A DNA stretch of 64,000 nt, taken from the NCBI GenBank assembly GCA_036936605.1, contig JAUPFV010000002.1, positions 165,904,813-165,968,812 on the forward strand, in the 5' to 3' direction. The translations under genes and the position numbers were made by a program. Within the stretch, counting starts at the first letter, position 1. Every line of letters begins with the position of its first letter. Positions 60,865 through 64,000 of this stretch are shown here, one piece after another. This stretch comes from Limnanthes douglasii subsp. nivea (Eukaryota > Streptophyta > Magnoliopsida > Brassicales > Limnanthaceae). The notes below the pieces were generated by a model. The model saw only the letters and a list, made by a program, of their open reading frames with translations. It was not told where the DNA came from and made no database searches.

Positions 60865-63800
60865 TTATACACTCAGTCCTCCGCCGGATGAACCTGGAAT
60901 CTCATCTGGTGGACTGATAGATATCCATAGCAAAGACAGTGTAATTGAAAGCAGTCCTGACCACACCCATACTATTGTTGGCACCCTTCCTTTTCTTCCC
61001 ATCAGACCTTTCGCAAATGGATACATGTGAACCAGCACCCATAAGCTGAAGAAGGACCCTCCAAAGAACTTACTCCACTGGGGTATAACACTATAAATAG
61101 TTCTGGATGCCCCAATAACAAGTGCAACCATATTCACCACTATGATGGTGAGTGGCATAATAAACAAACTTGTCCACTTAATGACATAAAGATCAGCGTA
61201 TATATCATCCTCATCTTCTGCTGCTGACTTTGATGTTAACTTGAAGGAAATTTCAATTCCAGCTATCACTTTTAGCAGTCCTTGGATAACGGCAACCAAG
61301 TGAGCGCTTGTCCCCCCGATAACCCAGAACTGCTCATTACGCCACCACTCTTCAAGTCCAACACCAGACCACTTCACTTCCAAAAGAGAAATGAGAGTGA
61401 GAGTGATGGTGATAGTAAGGAGGTATAAGAGAAAGGCGACATTCACGCTTTGGACAATGAATTGTCCTGAGAACAGAGAGAGAGCAGGTAGAAAGCAGTA
61501 TACCACCAAGAAGAGGGAGGTGAATGGGTAAATACCGACATTAAGGTATGCAATACGCTGTAGGAATTTGAGGCGCTTGCTTCCAAGGATGGCGTTGTTT
61601 TGGGAGAAGAAGATCTCTACAGAACCAGTGGCCCATCTTAGAACTTGGTGGAGACGGTCAGTCAGGTTGATGGGTGCTGACCCGCGAAAAGCATCTCTTT
61701 TTGTGACACAGTACACTGACCTCCAACCACGATTGTGCATCCTGTAGCCAGTAACCACGTCTTCTGTCACCGACCCGTATATCCAACCGATTCTTTCTCC
61801 CCATTCCGTCTTATCTTCGTACCAGCAGGAAATGACAGCAACTGCTTCAGCAACAGTCGGAGCATCAAGTGGAGGACGTGGGGCGAGCAAGGCTCCAGGA
61901 GGGCGACCGTTCTTGATGGAGATGTGGTCAGCCAAGGGTCTCCCTTGGAACTCTGCTACTGCAATGGAGTCGGTGAACATAGTTGAATTACCAAACATCT
62001 TTGGTGAAGTCAAGTCAGGGTGGGTGGTCAGAGGCTGTGTGTCTGAATCATCATCATCACTTCGAACATTTACAGGTGCAGCAGGGGCCTTGGTTTGGCC
62101 AAAGGTGCCCAAGTATTCATTTGCCCTTGGTGGGTGAAAGCCGTACAATGCGTACCTCCGAAACATGCAACCTGTACCAACATATACAGGGCCTTGGAGA
62201 CCATCTAACGCTCTCATATTTCCTGTTACAATATAAGCCTATAAACGTCAACCAAACACACCCAACCAAATTGATTGAATGCAGTAGCTTGTTTTACCGT
62301 CAAAGAAGACTGTATTATGATTTGCATATCGATCAGAGGGGTCAATGCCTTCAAATCTCTGAGGAAATTGGATGTAACAAATGCGATCACCACCGCGGTC
62401 CATCATGAAGCACATTCCTTCTCTTATGGCTTTAGAGTTATATATGTAATGGTCACAATCCAAATTGAGTATGAATGGACCGTTGGACAGTATTGCTGAA
62501 GCTCGGACCATGGCATTCATTGCACCAGCCTTCTTGTTGTGGTCGTAACCAGGCCGCTTCTCACGTGAAACATATGCAAACATTGGAACTCGAATGTCGA
62601 CCCCTGTGAAGTCAAGTTTGCTTTCATCTGGACCACCCAATACCGGGTCGTTTTCTGGGACTTTGCTCATGATCTGTAACAAAATTCAATATCTGCTCTT
62701 GATCTGTGACTCAAGCAAACATATTTGGGTACACAGATACTTACCTGTAAGATTCCAGCGTGGTCTCCCTTGGCGTGATCAGGAGCAGTGGTGAACCAGG
62801 TTCCAGGCCAGTGAGTCCCATCGGCCATCCACGTGGCTGGGGATGCCGTTTCAAGTGGTGTGGAGGCACTGCTAGTATTAGCCTGAGCTAACCTCTTCTC
62901 CTTAACCTCTCTAAGATTGTACTGATCACTTCGTTTGCGGATCTGCTCTGGTAAGCCGTTTATTCTAACCTTAAACTCATCATACTCCCTCTTGATCCAT
63001 CTTCGGTCTTTAACAAAATCAGGTCTCTTCTTGTTCTTGGTTGGGTCCGTTTTCAGGGTAAAGTAGCTATCAGGGTTCCTCGGCTCGATATCATGTTTCC
63101 TGCAAAAAGGAACCCATACTTGAGAAAACTGTACGGCCTCAGCCATGGCCTCAAATGTTAGAATGGCACCACCATCGTCTGAAATGTAGGCCGATATTTT
63201 CTCCACGGGGTAGTCGGCTGCTAATATTGACAGCATTGTGTTGGCTGTGACAAGCGGGGGTTCTTTGTCGGGGTCAGCCGTTGAGACGAAGACGTCAACG
63301 CCAGGGAGGTCAGAGCGGCATGTTGGATTGGAAGGTGAGGGTTGATCAAACTTATCATGCAAGGCAGCGAGGTCAGTGGCTCTGTTGATAGGGTTGAGTT
63401 TGGGGAGTATGTCTAGTACCCAAGAGAAAGCGAACCATAGTTCGCAAACGATGGATAAAGCCCATAGCCACATGGCATCTTCGTTTGGGTTCTGAACTCG
63501 CCATGCGAGGAAGAAAAACAGGACAATTAACCGGATTCCAATCAAAAGCCTGTTCAGTAATCCAGTCAATATAAAATAAATGAATATAGTTTTGTCATTT
63601 AATGGAAGAGAACATACCTGTAAGGGCTTAAAATTTTAGCAGGAACCTTGACCTTGCGAGTTAGAGGCTTCCAGGGCTTGTCAAGAAAATCAGACATGCT
63701 TACGCCGCTCTCATCATAAGCATCTTCTTCTTGGGACCAGAATGCGTTACCAATACCATACTTACCTGTACTTTCAAACAACCATCTATTGTGATCAAAA

Positions 63801-64000
63801 TCACCCGTCTGGCTCCTCAACAACATCGACTTGTTATTATTCGCTTTCATAACAGATAATCTTCTATCCAACTTTTCACTTGGCCTTTGAGTCCCATCCG
63901 CCTCGGTTCCGGGTTGGTTATCAGGTGTAGGTGGCATTAGGACTGTGTAGTTTATGTAATCATTCTGCCCTGCAAACTCACCGCTCATGTCTATGTCGTC
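60865..64000 (-). CDS. Cellulose synthase-like protein D (partial, 5' end beyond the window)
   Basis: CSLD proteins are Golgi or plasma-membrane GT2 family glycan synthases with roles in tip growth and cell-plate formation. Exons on the minus strand: 64000-63618 (start outside), 63549-62745, 62673-62298 and 62222-60865. The first visible residues before and around [14 protein letters not shown] are internal: the Zn-binding N-terminus is missing. Two membrane helices ([34 protein letters not shown]) precede the catalytic part. Catalytic motifs are intact: SDDGG (63169-63180), NLDCDH (62449-62460), TEDV (61759-61767) and QVLRW (61633-61647). A low-complexity [10 protein letters not shown] stretch lies in the variable loop. 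About six hydrophobic segments follow. The usual short C-terminus is replaced by [15 protein letters not shown]. No stop or frameshift was seen. [16 protein letters not shown] and long N-terminal identity to CSLD separate it from CESA; the subclass is not certain. Confidence 0.93.

Noticed and set aside
61735..62408. Plus-strand open frames inside the CSLD gene
   Set aside because: Shadows of the highly conserved minus-strand catalytic exon.
60865..64000. Calling the right-edge gene a cellulose synthase (CESA)
   Set aside because: The N-terminal sequence around [11 protein letters not shown] and [10 protein letters not shown], the loop length and the exon layout fit CSLD; CESA has a different variable region.
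1..64000. tRNA, rRNA or CRISPR features
   Set aside because: The tRNA-like boxes belong to SINEs and lack a full cloverleaf; the repeat arrays have no unique equal-length spacers; no rRNA sequence was recognised.

Overview
The window is AT-rich nuclear DNA from a flowering plant. It has spliced genes with GT-AG introns, a cellulose synthase-like D gene, a plant CTF18 gene, Tat-lineage Ty3/gypsy and Ty1/copia remnants, MULE, hAT, CACTA and Stowaway DNA transposons, and tRNA-derived SINEs. The gene and repeat style suggests a eudicot, possibly Caryophyllales; that last step is inference only.

Layout. 1-7560: degraded retroelements (gypsy gag split by a SINE, a 19-bp minisatellite, an antisense copia pol end). 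7582-14152: a run of broken host-gene pieces, all on the + strand and all keeping introns: a PICKLE-type CHD3 fragment, an MBD8-like fragment, one unrecognised exon and an IAA-amino acid hydrolase fragment. It is interrupted by a probable solo LTR (9207-9924) and a hAT remnant (11546-12912). 14690-39250: nested, rearranged Tat-lineage gypsy debris on both strands. It includes gag, protease, RT, two RNase H domains, integrase, an antisense accessory gene and several minisatellites. About 39380-46800: a large Mutator-like element carrying a plant-mobile-domain (PMD) gene, two small unknown ORFs, a 91-bp tandem array and a convergent FAR1/MULE transposase fused to an OTU protease domain. All of its genes are broken.

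The last 17 kb is the only clearly functional host DNA. CTF18 (+, 47934-60589) can be joined as 23 exons into a 969-residue open frame and has an E2F-like site just upstream. A CSLD cellulose synthase-like gene (-, from 60865, running off the right edge) lies tail to tail with it, with 275 bp between the two stop codons. CTF18 loads or unloads PCNA at replication forks and supports sister-chromatid cohesion. CSLD is a membrane glycan synthase of the cell-wall pathway. The two are neighbours without an evident functional link.

Exon ends were placed by eye from splice signals and frame continuity. Family names come from recognising conserved motifs, not from a database search.
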